In this document: positions 1 through 9,800 of the stretch, in pieces
Layout of the letters: each line of letters begins with the position of its first letter
Position numbering within the stretch: position 1 is the stretch's first letter
Translations under genes and position numbers: made by a program
DNA from: Achatina immaculata
Lineage: Eukaryota > Mollusca > Gastropoda > Stylommatophora > Achatinidae
Length of the DNA: 64,000 bases
Assembly: GCA_009760885.1 (NCBI GenBank)
Contig: CM019716.1
Span: 13,035,702-13,099,701 of the forward strand
Direction: 5' to 3'
The notes under the pieces: model-generated
The model's input: the letters and a program-made list of their open reading frames with translations, nothing else
Databases searched by the model: none
Told to the model about the DNA's origin: nothing

Positions 1-1
1 C

Positions 2-364
2 ATGGGAAGAGAAGGAATCGGAGAAATAAATGAAAATGGAGAAAGACTGTGCAGTTTCTGTGAAGAAAACATGATGACCATCGGAGGGACAATTTTCCAA
101 CACAAAAACATCCATAAGGTGACTTGGAGGTCACCAGATAAAACCACAGAAAACCAAATCGATCACATACTAATAAACAACAAGTGGAAACGGTCACTAC
201 AAGATGTGCGAGCAAGGAAAGGAGCAGATGTAGGAAGTGATCACAACCTTCTGGTAGCAAAAATAAAACTAAAATTAAGGAAAGCCAGAATCGGAGAACA
301 CAGAAAGATACATTTTGATACAAGAAAACTGATAGACCAGCAAACAAGAAAAAATTCTCAATAA
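2..364 (+). pseudogene. LINE A endonuclease C-terminal part, frameshifted
   Basis: The frame encodes the last part of an exonuclease/endonuclease/phosphatase (APE-like) domain. The segments 'QIDHILINNKWK' and 'GADVGSDHNLLVAKIK' match the conserved SDH region, whose Asp and His act in DNA nicking. The true start is outside the window. The frame stops at 362-364. Comparison with the copy at 22576-23079 shows that one base was lost near 345-355, so this domain and the RT frame starting at 406 were originally one polyprotein. The copy as it stands therefore cannot make a fused protein. Confidence 0.8.
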
Positions 365-405
365 TACTTAAGAACCGCTTCAGTGTCCTACAAGACGAAG
401 CAGAA

Positions 406-2424
406 ATGTCCATATTAGAGTTCAATAAAACACTACAGGAAACAGCAAAAGAGGTGCTGGGATATCGGAAAAGGAGAAAAGAGGAATGGATAAGTGAGAC
501 CACATGGGAAAAGATAGAGCAAAGAAAAGAAATCAAGAAAAAATTACTGAACACCAAATCACAACGGCTAAAAGAACGAGTTTTAAGTAATTATGCACAA
601 AAAGACAAAGAAGTGAAGGAATCATGCCGTCAAGATAAACGTCAGTATTATGACAACTTAGCAGAGACAGCAGAGAAAGCAGCATATACAAATGACATGA
701 AAACCATATATAAAATCACAAAGCAGATGACAGGTAACTTCAATACAAGATGTGAAAGTGCAGTAAGAACACAAAATGGACAACTGGTCAGTGGAGAAAG
801 AGAAAAAATTGAAAGATGGAGGGAACACTTTAACACCCTACTAAACAGAACACAAGCAGCACAAGCAATAGATATACCTGAAGCAAAAGCGGAACTAAAC
901 ATCAATACAGGACCAATAACAATAAATGAAGTAAAAGAGGCGATAAAGATGCTAAAATCAGACAGGGCACCAGGTGAAGATGAAGTGACTGCTGAGATGT
1001 TGAAAGCAGAAGAAACAGAAACACCAAAACAACTTTGCCGGATATTACAACAAATTTGGGATTTAGAAAAAGCCCCAGAGGAGTGGAAAACTGGTCTTAT
1101 AGTAAAACTACCAAAGAAGGGTGACCTCAGAGATTGCGGGAACTGGAGAGGCATTACCCTACTGCCACTCACTAGTAAAGTATTTTGCAGAATAATCATC
1201 AACAGAATTGTACCAACACTTGAGGAAAAACTTCGGAAAGAGCAGGCAGGATTTAGGAAAGGAAGATCATGCATAGACCATATATTTGTACTTAGACAAA
1301 TATTAGAACAGGCAAATGAATGGCATAGCAGAACATATGCATTATTCATAGATTTTGAGAAAGCCTTTGACAGTGTCAACAGAGATGCACTGTGGAAAAT
1401 CCTAAGATGGCATGGCCTCCCCCATAAAATAGTTAATGTAATCAAAGCCCTATACGAGGGTTTTCAGTGCAAAGTTATCTGTGGAGAACATACATCCAGC
1501 AGCTTTAGGGTACAAACAGGAGTGAAACAGGGATGTGTACTATCACCAACATTATTTATCTTGGCAGTAGACTGGTTAATGAAGGAGGCAACATCAGACA
1601 AACGCAGAGGATTACAATGGACCCTTAACACAGTGCTGGAGGACCTTGACTTTGCGGACGACATTTGTCTATTATCAAGCAGTCACAAAGATATGCAAGA
1701 TAAAATAAACAAGTTAACCCAGAATGCAAACAACATAGGACTAAAGATCAACGTAGGAAAGACAAAGTTAATGAAGCAAAATGTGAACAGCAGAAATGTA
1801 CTCAGAGTAGATAACAAGTTAGTGGAGGAGGTCAACGAATTTGTATACCTTGGCAGCAGAGTAGTAGAAAATGGAGACAGCACAGAGGACATCAACAGCA
1901 GACTTACTAGAGCAAACCAGGCTTTTGCAATGCTACAGAATATATGGAAATCAAATAAACTAAGCATAAATATGAAAATCAGGATATTTAAGAGTAATGT
2001 TCTAAGTGTACTACTCTATGGAAGTGAATGCTGGAAAATCACCAAAACCATAGAAAACAAGTTGAATTCTTTCCAGACTAAATGTTTACGTAGAATTAAA
2101 AAAATATTTTGGCCAAACACCATAAGAAATAACATCTTATTGGCAGAAATGCAGATGAAACCACTGACAACAATTATTGAGGAAAGACGCTGGCGATGGT
2201 TGGGACATGTGCTCCGAATGACTGACAACTCACTACCAAAAATAGCACTAAGATGGACACCACAGGGGAGCAGAAGTAAGGGTAGACCAAAAGAGACATG
2301 GAGAAGAACAACAGAAAGGATGTTGAGCAATAGAGGGCTCACCTGGGCAAGAGCAGAAAAAAAGGCGAAAGACAGGCATTTGTGGAAAACCCTTGCGGAA
2401 GCCCCATGTGCCCTGGGCACTTAA
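406..2424 (+). CDS. LINE A reverse transcriptase (ORF of 672 codons)
   Basis: This encodes a non-LTR reverse transcriptase, which copies the element's RNA at a nicked chromosomal site. Visible RT motifs in order are: 'QAGFRKGRSCIDHI' near residue 280; motif A 'FIDFEKAFDSVNR' with catalytic Asp at about residue 316; 'QTGVKQGCVLSP' near 370; and motif C 'FADD' at residues 416-419. A thumb and C-terminal region follow, with 'RRWRWLGHVLRM' and a basic 'KGRPKETWRR' segment typical of these elements. The frame is open to the stop at 2422-2424. The ATG at 406 is only the first Met after the upstream frameshift; in other copies translation runs through this point from the endonuclease. No RNase H domain is seen. 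All three catalytic Asp residues are present, so only the frame break argues against activity. Confidence 0.9.
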   Translation: MSILEFNKTLQETAKEVLGYRKRRKEEWISETTWEKIEQRKEIKKKLLNTKSQRLKERVLSNYAQKDKEVKESCRQDKRQYYDNLAETAEKAAYTNDMKTIYKITKQMTGNFNTRCESAVRTQNGQLVSGEREKIERWREHFNTLLNRTQAAQAIDIPEAKAELNINTGPITINEVKEAIKMLKSDRAPGEDEVTAEMLKAEETETPKQLCRILQQIWDLEKAPEEWKTGLIVKLPKKGDLRDCGNWRGITLLPLTSKVFCRIIINRIVPTLEEKLRKEQAGFRKGRSCIDHIFVLRQILEQANEWHSRTYALFIDFEKAFDSVNRDALWKILRWHGLPHKIVNVIKALYEGFQCKVICGEHTSSSFRVQTGVKQGCVLSPTLFILAVDWLMKEATSDKRRGLQWTLNTVLEDLDFADDICLLSSSHKDMQDKINKLTQNANNIGLKINVGKTKLMKQNVNSRNVLRVDNKLVEEVNEFVYLGSRVVENGDSTEDINSRLTRANQAFAMLQNIWKSNKLSINMKIRIFKSNVLSVLLYGSECWKITKTIENKLNSFQTKCLRRIKKIFWPNTIRNNILLAEMQMKPLTTIIEERRWRWLGHVLRMTDNSLPKIALRWTPQGSRSKGRPKETWRRTTERMLSNRGLTWARAEKKAKDRHLWKTLAEAPCALGT

Positions 2425-2462
2425 GGTTCAGAGAGAGAGAGAGAGAGTTTGACTCTGGGTTT

Positions 2463-2556
2463 GTTTTTTTTTTGGTGTGACCCAGAAAAAGAAAAATTCC
2501 ACTGCTGGGACTGAACCCAGCTCCTAACCACTTAGCTAACCAGGCCGCCACCATAT
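2463..2556 (-). repeat. possible tRNA-like SINE fragment
   Basis: Read on the minus strand the segment contains TAGCTAAGTGG (2528-2538), which fits a pol III A box, and GGTTCAGTCC (2508-2517), close to a B box. The two are only about 10 bases apart, far less than in a tRNA. This is therefore not a tRNA gene; it may be a SINE fragment with an internal deletion, or chance. Confidence 0.3.
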
Positions 2557-2892
2557 ATAAAAATACTTAATTAATTAACTCTTTCACGACCAAATATATA
2601 TCATTAGACCACACAAAACAAATTTATAATAAACACACCCGCCACGTTTATTTTTCACGTATAAATCGTCAATGTCTTACAATTAGTTTATATAGAGTAA
2701 TATAAAATTTGAATCTACAAACTCATTCATTATGTATCGAGCTAGACAGCGTTGGAAATAATGCTTCGCCATCTTGCACATTTTAAAACTTTTCCAATCA
2801 ACGCATTTCTTTTTCCATGTCACTTCTTTATCTTGGTCAGTCCGCTGAGTTTTTTTTTCCCTCTGAATGTGGTTGTGAAGAAAGATGCAAGA

Positions 2893-3057
2893 AACATCCT
2901 GGACATCCAGAAAGATAAAGTGGCGAACATCCTTGACATCCAGAAATATAAAGTGACAAACATCCTGGACATCCAGGAAGATAAAGTAGCAAACATCCTG
3001 GACATCCAGAAAGATAAAGTGACAAACATCCTTGACATCCAGAAAGATAAAGTGAAG
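2893..3057 (+). repeat. 33-bp minisatellite, 5 copies
   Basis: Five units start at 2893, 2926, 2959, 2992 and 3025, each beginning aacatccttgacatcc or a close variant. The period is a multiple of three, so frames on both strands stay open and show an 11-residue repeat (NILDIQKDKVA). No gene is inferred. Confidence 0.9.
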
Positions 3058-3622
3058 AGGTGCGCAGAAAATCTTCACAACAGCGAACACTTTAGAGATA
3101 AATCCATCTTCCAGAACTTAGATATGATACGTGTATGCGTTCCTTTATCACTTGGAAATTCAAGAGTAAAGTTCTTTTAGTATTCTAAAGATGAACGTTT
3201 TTTTGACGAACAGTTTATTTATTGTCCAAGAAAAATTAATGAGAATCAAACGCGCATTAGGAGCAATTTTAAATAATATAGCGCTCTTGCTGGTTACTCT
3301 ACCAAAGTCTCTGCTTGGCTTCTGGGTGTTAGGGATCGAATCTCGCCCATTATCTTCATTTGTATCAGAGTTCTAGCGGTCTAAGGAGAGCGTGCACGGA
3401 CGGTGTTGATATCATAGGATGAGAATGGGACACACCATGAATGACCTGTCCCACTGTTACAGTATGGGAGGCAATCGTGTATATGTTATTTCTGCCTCAA
3501 CTAGCGCCCTCGTTTGTAAGCGTATTTGTATTTTCGGGGAGGGGGGGGGTATCCAGAAGCTTCGAGAACAGGCACGTGATTTTTGGGTGAGTGAGTGAGT
3601 GTTCGTCTGACTGTGGTCCAGA

Positions 3623-3991
3623 GTGACCGTGTGTAGCCGTTGTCGTCAACATGCAGTTCCAGTGTGGTCGTGTGTAACCGTTGTGGTCAACATGTACTCC
3701 CAGTGTGGTTGTGTGTAACCGTTGTGGTCAACATGTACTCCCAGTGTGGTCGTGTGTAACCGTTGTGGTCAACATGTACTCCCAGTGTGGTCGTGTGTAA
3801 CCGTTGTGGTCAACATGTAGTTCCAGTGTGGTCGTGTGTAGCCGTTGTGGTCAACATGTAGTCCCAGTGTGGTCGTGTGTAACCGTTGTGGTCAACATGT
3901 AGTTCCAGTGTGGTCGTGTGTAACCGTTATGGTCAACATGTACTCCCAGTGTGGTCGTGTGTAACCGTTGTGGTGAACATGTAGTCTGGTT
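3623..3991 (+). repeat. 41-bp minisatellite, 9 copies
   Basis: Nine units of 41 bp each start gtggtcgtgtgtaaccgt or a variant (3623, 3664, 3705 and so on). Units differ mainly at the 'actccc' versus 'agttcc' position, which gives a mixed order of variants. The period is not a multiple of three. Confidence 0.9.
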
Positions 3992-4479
3992 TGTATTTTT
4001 CCGCAGAAATTGTCTTATTGGTGTTTTTTTTTTCTTGGCAATTTGGTATGTTTCTTGTTTGTATGTTGGATTGCCATATGGCAGGGTAACCTGCCGGCAT
4101 ATCATCGTTGTTTTTCTGTGAGCCATTTTCATCGAGTCCATCCCATTAAACGCCTTACCGAAATGTTTACGCCAAGTTGCTGAGTTGTTGCAAGATGCCA
4201 GATAATGGTTGTTGTAGAGCTTGGGTTATGTCTCAGAGCTGAAGAGAGTGTTTATCTACTTCAGGATAACTTCAGATGAAAGATTGGAAGATGTTCAGAA
4301 TAAGTTGGATAAATATGATATTAGATTTAATATCAGTTGCTGTCTTGTGGATACCATTTCAGTTTACTGCATCAGCACGGGGCATCCGTTTGATGCCTAG
4401 TTTTAGGCACGATGCGGCTTTCCTAGATGAATCACAAAATTATGATAACTCTTTAACACTTTCTCAACCAGTTACTTGC

Positions 4480-4775
4480 ACGAAAAGAGATCTTGATGGG
4501 CTTAAGTGTCGCAGAAAACTGGCTTGTAAACGCCGGCACAGTTAGAAAAAATGAGATACTTTGGCCACATCAAGAGGCACAATGCATTTGGAGAAGTTGA
4601 TAGTAGAAGGCATAGCGCCCGGGGAAAGGGATCTGCTTGACGTAGGTGGATTCAGGACATCACGGAAAGTCTGAATGTGTCATTGCGAGATGCTGTTCAA
4701 CTTACGCGAGACCGCACAACATTCAGGAAGGCCATGAGAGGGACAACGTTCTGGAAAGGATACGTCACGTGACAC
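4480..4775 (+). pseudogene. LINE family L 3' end, decayed
   Basis: The translation reads 'MRYFGHIKRHN', then a basic stretch with a stop, then 'RRWIQDITESLNVSLRDAV', 'RDRTTFRKAM' and 'TTFWKGYV'. This is the usual C-terminal tail of RTE-like reverse transcriptases (GHI.R, RRW...D, DR..WR). The catalytic RT core is missing, as in a 5'-truncated insertion. The segment at 32735-33095 on the minus strand belongs to the same family and shares the ENWLVN segment. Confidence 0.7.
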
Positions 4776-5380
4776 ATACACTTGCGCATGTGGAGCGTGA
4801 GAGAACAGAGTAAGAAGGGTTAAACCAGAGAATTTATAGGGTAAAAATTTAAGAGGTGAGAGACATATTAAGAGGATGACTGGAGACAGAAGCGGAAAGT
4901 CCAGCAGGACGATAAAAGCTTAGGCACAGGAGGACAGGGCGCTAACCTCCAGACCACGAAATTTGTGGGTCCAGCTCTTAGTTATTTTATCGCTATCTTT
5001 CTTTTTCTCGCATCTAAAGCGCTTGTTCTGTCAGTTTTAGAGGCTGGTCATACTAGTTTTGCTCTCATACTTTAAACATCGCTGTTATACTGAACAATTG
5101 TACACATGCTGGAATGAGTACACTTTAAACCCTTTAACGAGGGTCTATTGGAGGGCAAGTCTGGTGCAAGCAGCTGCGGTAATTTCAGCTCACATCTGAG
5201 GTTCCCTCCTTGGAACAGGAGATTTGTTCGCGAACAGACGGACAACTTTATATCCGCCAATGCTCCTTCGTCGTATGATCTAAACCCTCCTGTATCGGGA
5301 GTTGAGCATAAGGCTAGCAACCTTATCCTGGGATAGAGGTGACTTTAGATGGGGAAATAATGAACTTGTTATGGAAACTA

Positions 5381-5448
5381 GTAGTAGTAGTAGTAGTAGT
5401 AGCAGCAGCAGCAGCAGCAGCAGCACTAGTAGTAGTAGTAGCAGCAGC

Positions 5449-5489
<41 letters not shown>

Positions 5490-5505
5490 CAGCAGCAGCA
5501 GTAGT
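5381..5505 (+). repeat. AGT/AGC trinucleotide microsatellite
   Basis: About 40 triplets alternate between blocks of AGT and blocks of AGC. Serine, alanine or threonine runs in the possible frames are by-products. No protein context flanks the run. Confidence 0.95.
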
Positions 5506-5734
5506 GTAACGGGAAGACAAGGAATAGTTTCACTCAGTACAAATAGTTGATTTATGTGATTTATCTGAGATAAATGGATTCAGCATAAGCAATGCATGAT
5601 TTTATACGTTGAAATCTACACTCAATGTCACTTTTTCTTCATCTTTAAGAGCACTAAAAGGTAAACAAACTCCTCTAGCTACGTCTTCTTTCTGATGGAT
5701 AAAAGGTAAAGATATACCTTGCTATGCCATAGAA

Positions 5735-7189
5735 TAATTAGTGTATAATTATACACGAAACACTGCAGTAAAGCTGTGATACCAAAATGTATAAACTACG
5801 AAAAAAAGTAGGAGCAGCTTTATTACTTAACGAACACAAAGCTGTGACGTTTCGGCGTTAGTCTTAATCATATAAACATAAACAGGACGAAGAAATAGAG
5901 AGACGAGATAAAGTATAGAATCACATGAATCTTATGTTAAAGAAATAATAAATCAATGAAATTAGGACTCTTTGGTTCTAAGGACTGTTATAGATGGAGG
6001 TGGAGTGGGGGATATGCTCTCCACTCCAATGGCGTGCGTCTCAAATAGCCTCTGACAGTCAAGTCCAGCTGCTGCCCTTCTCGTGGCAGAATTGTTTAAA
6101 CTGACAGGAGAAGGAGCGAAGGTGAATATCTGGCGCCTGAAAACCAGACGTTTCGGGTAGATGAGAGTCATGCTTTGTAGCTCATCTGCCGCTGCTGGCG
6201 AGATTCTTCAGCTGCCGTGCGTGGGGTTGGGGCTCCTCCTGGCCAGTGAAGAAAAGTCCGAATAGGGTTGCCGTGGAAAAGGTGAAAGAAAGGATTAAGC
6301 GAAGTAAACAATAGTCAAATCACGGCATCTCTGGTGTGGAGGTCGGCCACGTCCTATGTGCACCCATATCGGGCAAAATGCCTGAACTGGCTTAACCCAA
6401 AGGTTAAGACACTGCTGGCGAGATTCTTGGGATACCGCGCGTGGAGTGAAACTCCTCCTGGCCAATGAAGAAAATGCGAAAAATAAATTAGGGTTGCCGT
6501 GCCGCGCCGGTGTGAAAATGTGGTGGAAAGGATAAAGTGACGCTTAGTCGATATGTCCAGTGGTCTCGCGGTGAGAACTACTCATACCACGGCATCTCTG
6601 CTCTAAAGGCCGGCCACGTCCGATATACACCTATACTGGTGAAATATGCCTAAACCGGCTTAATCCAGGGGTGAAACTTGATAGCTACGCATGTCACTGT
6701 ACCTCCGCTCTAGAGGTTGGTCGCGTCCTAAACGCGCCCATACTGGGACAATATGCCTAAACCGGCTCAACGTTCCTATTTTTATTCTTAGTTTATACAT
6801 TTTGGTATCACAGCTTTACTGCAGTGCTTCGTTTATACAATAATTATTGTGTGTTACTAAACTATTTTCACTGCGACAAACGTTTTTGTACGTCTTAATT
6901 CTTATTTGTTCTTTCAATACACCTCTCTCAGCACGTTAGTCACATCTTTTCACCTTATCCAAAGCATCCTAATTTCATTTATTTATTATGTCTTTAACGT
7001 AAGATTCATGTGATTCTATACTTTATCTCGTCTCTCTATTTCTTCATCCTGTTTATGTTTGTATGCTTAATGCTAACGCCGAAACGTCACAGCTTTGTGT
7101 TCGTTAAGTAATGAAGCTGTTCCTACCTTCTTTTGTTGTTGTTGTTGTTGTTGTTATTGTTGTAGTTTATACATTTTGGTATGCCATAG
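5735..7189. mobile_element. composite element with inverted arms, Penelope-like termini suspected
   Basis: The left part (5735-5973) and right part (6774-7189) contain the same sequence in opposite orientation. Both carry the stretch around 'aagtaataaagctgctcc', the motif 'gccgaaacgtcac' and the stretch 'gattcatgtgattc'. The composite is flanked by the 12-bp direct repeat tatgccatagaa (5723-5734 and 7190-7201), as expected of a target-site duplication. Inverted partial terminal copies plus a duplication of this size are known for Penelope-like elements, but no RT or GIY-YIG frame is present, so the class is inferred. A third copy of the arm lies at 39300-39600. The middle (5974-6773) is an R1 copy. 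Confidence 0.5.
5974..6773 (+). mobile_element. R1 retroposon copy E, 3'-truncated
   Basis: It begins with GGTTCTAAGGACTG, the same 5' end as the full-length R1 copy at 26873-28356, and contains the R1 modules 'gtttaaactgacaggag', 'gccgtgcgtgg' and three diverged 'aaaccggctta' units. It lacks the 89-bp repeat module and the GAA tail. It is the only copy in the plus orientation and sits between the two inverted arms of the composite element. No coding frame is seen. Confidence 0.65.
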
Positions 7190-7319
7190 AAGCATCTCAT
7201 GGATATGATTCTGGTGTCCACATTTTCCTTGACCTGTCGGCACAATAGAGGGTGATGTGGTCTTTCTCTCCTTAGTCCCGAACGAAGCTATGTACATTTT
7301 TCTTCAGCGGGTTCTAGTT

Positions 7320-7580
7320 CTGTCAGACCTTTTAGGACTTTTTTCCTTTTGTCAGGAACGTTCCCCCCCCCCCTCCCCCGTATCAGGGACTTTTTTTCGT
7401 GTCAGGGACTATTTTTCAGCGTCAGAGACTTTTCCCCCTAGTGTAAGAAGCTTTTCCCGCTGAGTTTCCCCCCTCGTTTCAGGGACTTTTTTTCTTCCTG
7501 TCAGGGACTTTTTACCCACCGTAAGAACTTTTCCCCCTTTTTCAGGAACTTTTCCCGCCGTGTCAAGGATTTACCTCTAA
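7320..7580 (+). repeat. degenerate tandem repeat, about 25-30 bp
   Basis: About ten diverged units with the core gtcagggacttttt, followed by C- or T-rich spacers, occupy this stretch. Nothing coding is supported. Confidence 0.6.
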
Positions 7581-7889
7581 CGTGTCAAGGGGCAGAAACT
7601 GTTTTCTTGCATAACAAATTTGTTTTGCTTTTAGAGACAAGTTTTTCCTTTAGTTACAGATTTGTGTTTTTCTTACAGTTGCTTATCTCTATACTTTTTT
7701 TTTTCATGTTGACTGAATTTATTTGTCTTATCTGTTTCCACTTTTAGCACTACACAATCGTAAGGCTGTAGTAAAATATAGTCAACGTGGACATAATATG
7801 TGGAGTTCCAATAGCTCTGTTCTAATAGGAGCTCTAAAAGGAGAAGAACAGTAGGTAAACGTTTATTCAGTCTATGGTGATAGTGAAGA

Positions 7890-7998
7890 CGCTCTCCGAC
7901 TAGGCAATCAGCGACCCATAGCTGATATGCCAGCGTCAGGGTTAGCGAACCATAGCTGACCAAGACCCTGTCCCACCTCTCCGTTGGTACCCCTGGTA
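7890..7998 (+). repeat. R3 dispersed repeat, left part (split by mariner)
   Basis: It contains the head shared with R2 (cagcgacccatagctgat, then 'gaccaagaccctgtccca' and 'ggtacccctgg'). The repeat resumes at 9239 after the mariner insertion. Joining the two sides across a single TA restores the sequence 'cccctggtaacagg' seen in related uninterrupted copies. Confidence 0.7.
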
Positions 7999-9238
7999 TG
8001 AGAGGTGATTGATAAGTTCTCGGCATAAGGTACAAATACTTGAAACGCACAGTTGATATTAGGTGCCTTTGTAGATCAGGTTAATGTAAAATTAAACACC
8101 AACATTCAAGAAATTGATTGTAACCAATTTTTTTTTTACAGGCTACTGAAGTGGTAAGGGGTGGCAGAAATTGAGAAAATGGATAAAATTTCTCATCGAG
8201 CAGTCATTCGCTACCTCTGCACCAAGGGCTTATCATCGAAGGAGATCCATGAGGATATGGTGGAGACTCTAGGGGAGAGTGGCCCTTCTTACAGCACAGT
8301 GAAGAAATGGACAGCTCAATTCAAACATGGAAGGGAGAGTCTGGAAGATGATACCCGTCCAGGAAGACCAAGAACGGTAACCACCCATGAAACCACCGAC
8401 AGAATCCATGACATAATAATGGAGGATCGACGACTAACTGAGTGGTACATTGCTACTGAGTTGGGCATCTCCTAGGAAGGTGTTCATGCAATTATTCACA
8501 ATGATCTTCAAATGACAAAGGTCTCTGCTCGATGGGTCCCGAAATTTCTTGGAGCTGATAACAAACGACAGCATCTCAACATGTCAAAAGACAATCGTGG
8601 CCATTTTTCTGCGGATCCTGAAAATTTTCTTCAGCAGTTTGTGACTATGGATGAGACTTGGGTTCATCATTTTAAACCAGAAACCAAAGAACAGTTAAAG
8701 CAGTGGAAATGTCATGGATCCTCACCTACAAAAAAAGCAAGGATGGCAAAGTGATGGCTTCCATCTTTTGGGATTCAGACTATCTTCAAAAGGGCAGAAC
8801 GGTCACCGGGGCCTATTACGCTAATCTTGTAAAGCAACTGTGAGTCAAACTGAAGGAAAACTGACGAAAGAAGTCATCTTTCATCAAGGCAATGCTACAG
8901 TTCACACGTCGGCGGTGGCAATGGCTGCCATTTATGAGTGCATCTTCCAACTTCTTGAACATTCTCCTTATTCCCCAGATTTGGCCCCTTCAGACTATTA
9001 CCTGTTTACCAAACTCAGAGGGGAGCTCAGTGGTTGCAAATTTGTTTCTGATGATGACGTCATTCATGCTGTAGACCACTTTCACAAGATGCTGACTTTT
9101 ACAAAGAAGGGATCCATATGCTCCAGGATCGCTGGACTAACTTGCAAAGGGACAATGTTGAGAAATAACAAACAAACAAAAAAGTGTCCACAAATAATCC
9201 GTTGTACCTTAGGCCGAGAACTTATCACTTACCCCTCG
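7999..9238 (+). mobile_element. mariner-family DNA transposon, 1240 bp
   Basis: Imperfect 35-bp terminal inverted repeats lie at 7999-8033 and 9204-9238, both containing tgataagttctcggc. The element is flanked by TA dinucleotides at 7997-7998 and 9239-9240, the duplicated target of mariner. Length and TIR position are normal for the family. Stops, frame changes and a lost catalytic residue make it a dead copy. Confidence 0.9.
8161..9140 (+). pseudogene. mariner transposase, inactivated
   Basis: The N-terminal part has the paired helix-turn-helix of mariner transposases, with 'SYSTVKKWTAQFKHGRESLEDD' split around residues 40-60 and the 'RPGRP' linker. An in-frame stop falls at 8473-8475. After a frame change the catalytic part shows 'MDETWVHHF' (first Asp codon at 8650). 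Further on, 'FHQGNATVHTS' carries Gly (codon 8888-8890) where the second catalytic Asp is expected, and 'SPDLAPSDYYLF' holds the third Asp (8993-8995). The Gly and the third Asp are separated by 34 residues, the D,D34D spacing of mariner. The best Met start is 8161 by reading frame or 8179 by family. No function can remain. Confidence 0.88.
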
Positions 9239-9450
9239 TAACAGGCCAAGACCCCTGTTCTACTTCCCAGAGGTGCCCCTGGAAAAGGATAGTAACTCTG
9301 GCTAAGTGAAATGGGATCGTAGTGGGAAAAATGAATCCGGTCGTTAAAAATGTATCGAGCCAAGGTCGGATGTAATGGGCCAATAGGCACATAACTGCGA
9401 TACAACCCAACCACCGCTCTCATGAGGGCGAACAAAAAATAAGAAGAAGA
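9239..9450 (+). repeat. R3 dispersed repeat, right part
   Basis: This continues the repeat interrupted by the mariner: aacaggccaagacccctg, then 'gggatcgtagtgggaaaa' and 'cgagccaaggtcggatg'. A similar order is found at 52165-52380, and in reverse at 9580-9800 and 16085-16290. Confidence 0.6.
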
Positions 9451-9579
9451 AAATGAAGAAATTTCTTCATGTATTCTTGTGTTTACTGTAACTCTTGTAG
9501 CCTGAAGAAGACTTTGAAGAAAAATCCTGGTATGCTTCTTCTTCAGTATCGGCCCCTCATCACGGCACTGGTTTCCTTG

Positions 9580-9800
9580 TTTTGCCGCTATGAGCCTTGC
9601 AAGACTCGACACGTTCGATTTCGGCTTGGCGTAGTTTCACGACTAGGTTCGCCTTCACATCCCGGATCCCTGTTCACTTGACTAGATCACTGCCCATTTA
9701 CAGAAGAGCATCACAGAGAGGCAGAATAGAGTCTTGACCCTTGGCTGCCCATGACTGGCCAACCCTAACGCAAACAACCAGTTATCAGTCGCTGGTGGCT
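9580..9800 (-). repeat. R3 dispersed repeat, inverted copy
   Basis: On the minus strand this reads in the same order as the R3 copy at 9239-9450, from the 'tggccagtcatgggcagcc' head to the 'cgagtcttgcaagg' region. The two copies face each other about 130 bp apart and could form a hairpin. Confidence 0.5.

Larger units (their letters stand above)
1..2446 (+). mobile_element. LINE family A, copy 1 (RTE-like non-LTR retrotransposon)
   Basis: This is a non-LTR retrotransposon cut at its 5' side by the window edge. It holds the end of an endonuclease domain, a complete reverse transcriptase region, and a 3' end formed by a short GA repeat at about 2431-2447. Three further copies occur in the window, all on the minus strand (19449-23079, 23080-23563, 62348-62641). 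This is the most intact copy and has only one obvious frame break, near position 350. The RTE-like assignment rests on the endonuclease-RT order, the lack of an RNase H domain and the microsatellite tail. Confidence 0.9.

Noticed and set aside
648..1445. 265-codon minus-strand frame opposite the LINE A RT
   Set aside because: Shadow of the RT gene; no motifs of its own.
2463..2556. tRNA gene on the minus strand
   Set aside because: The A and B boxes are about 10 bases apart and no cloverleaf can be drawn.
4262..4545. 89-codon frame from 4276 as a membrane protein gene
   Set aside because: Only a short hydrophobic stretch, with no family match, and its end overlaps the decayed LINE L segment.
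5302..5550. Polyserine protein
   Set aside because: AGT/AGC microsatellite read in one of three frames.
8161..9140. Domesticated mariner gene (SETMAR-like)
   Set aside because: Stops, frame breaks and intact terminal repeats with a TA duplication show an ordinary dead transposon, and no fused host domain is present.
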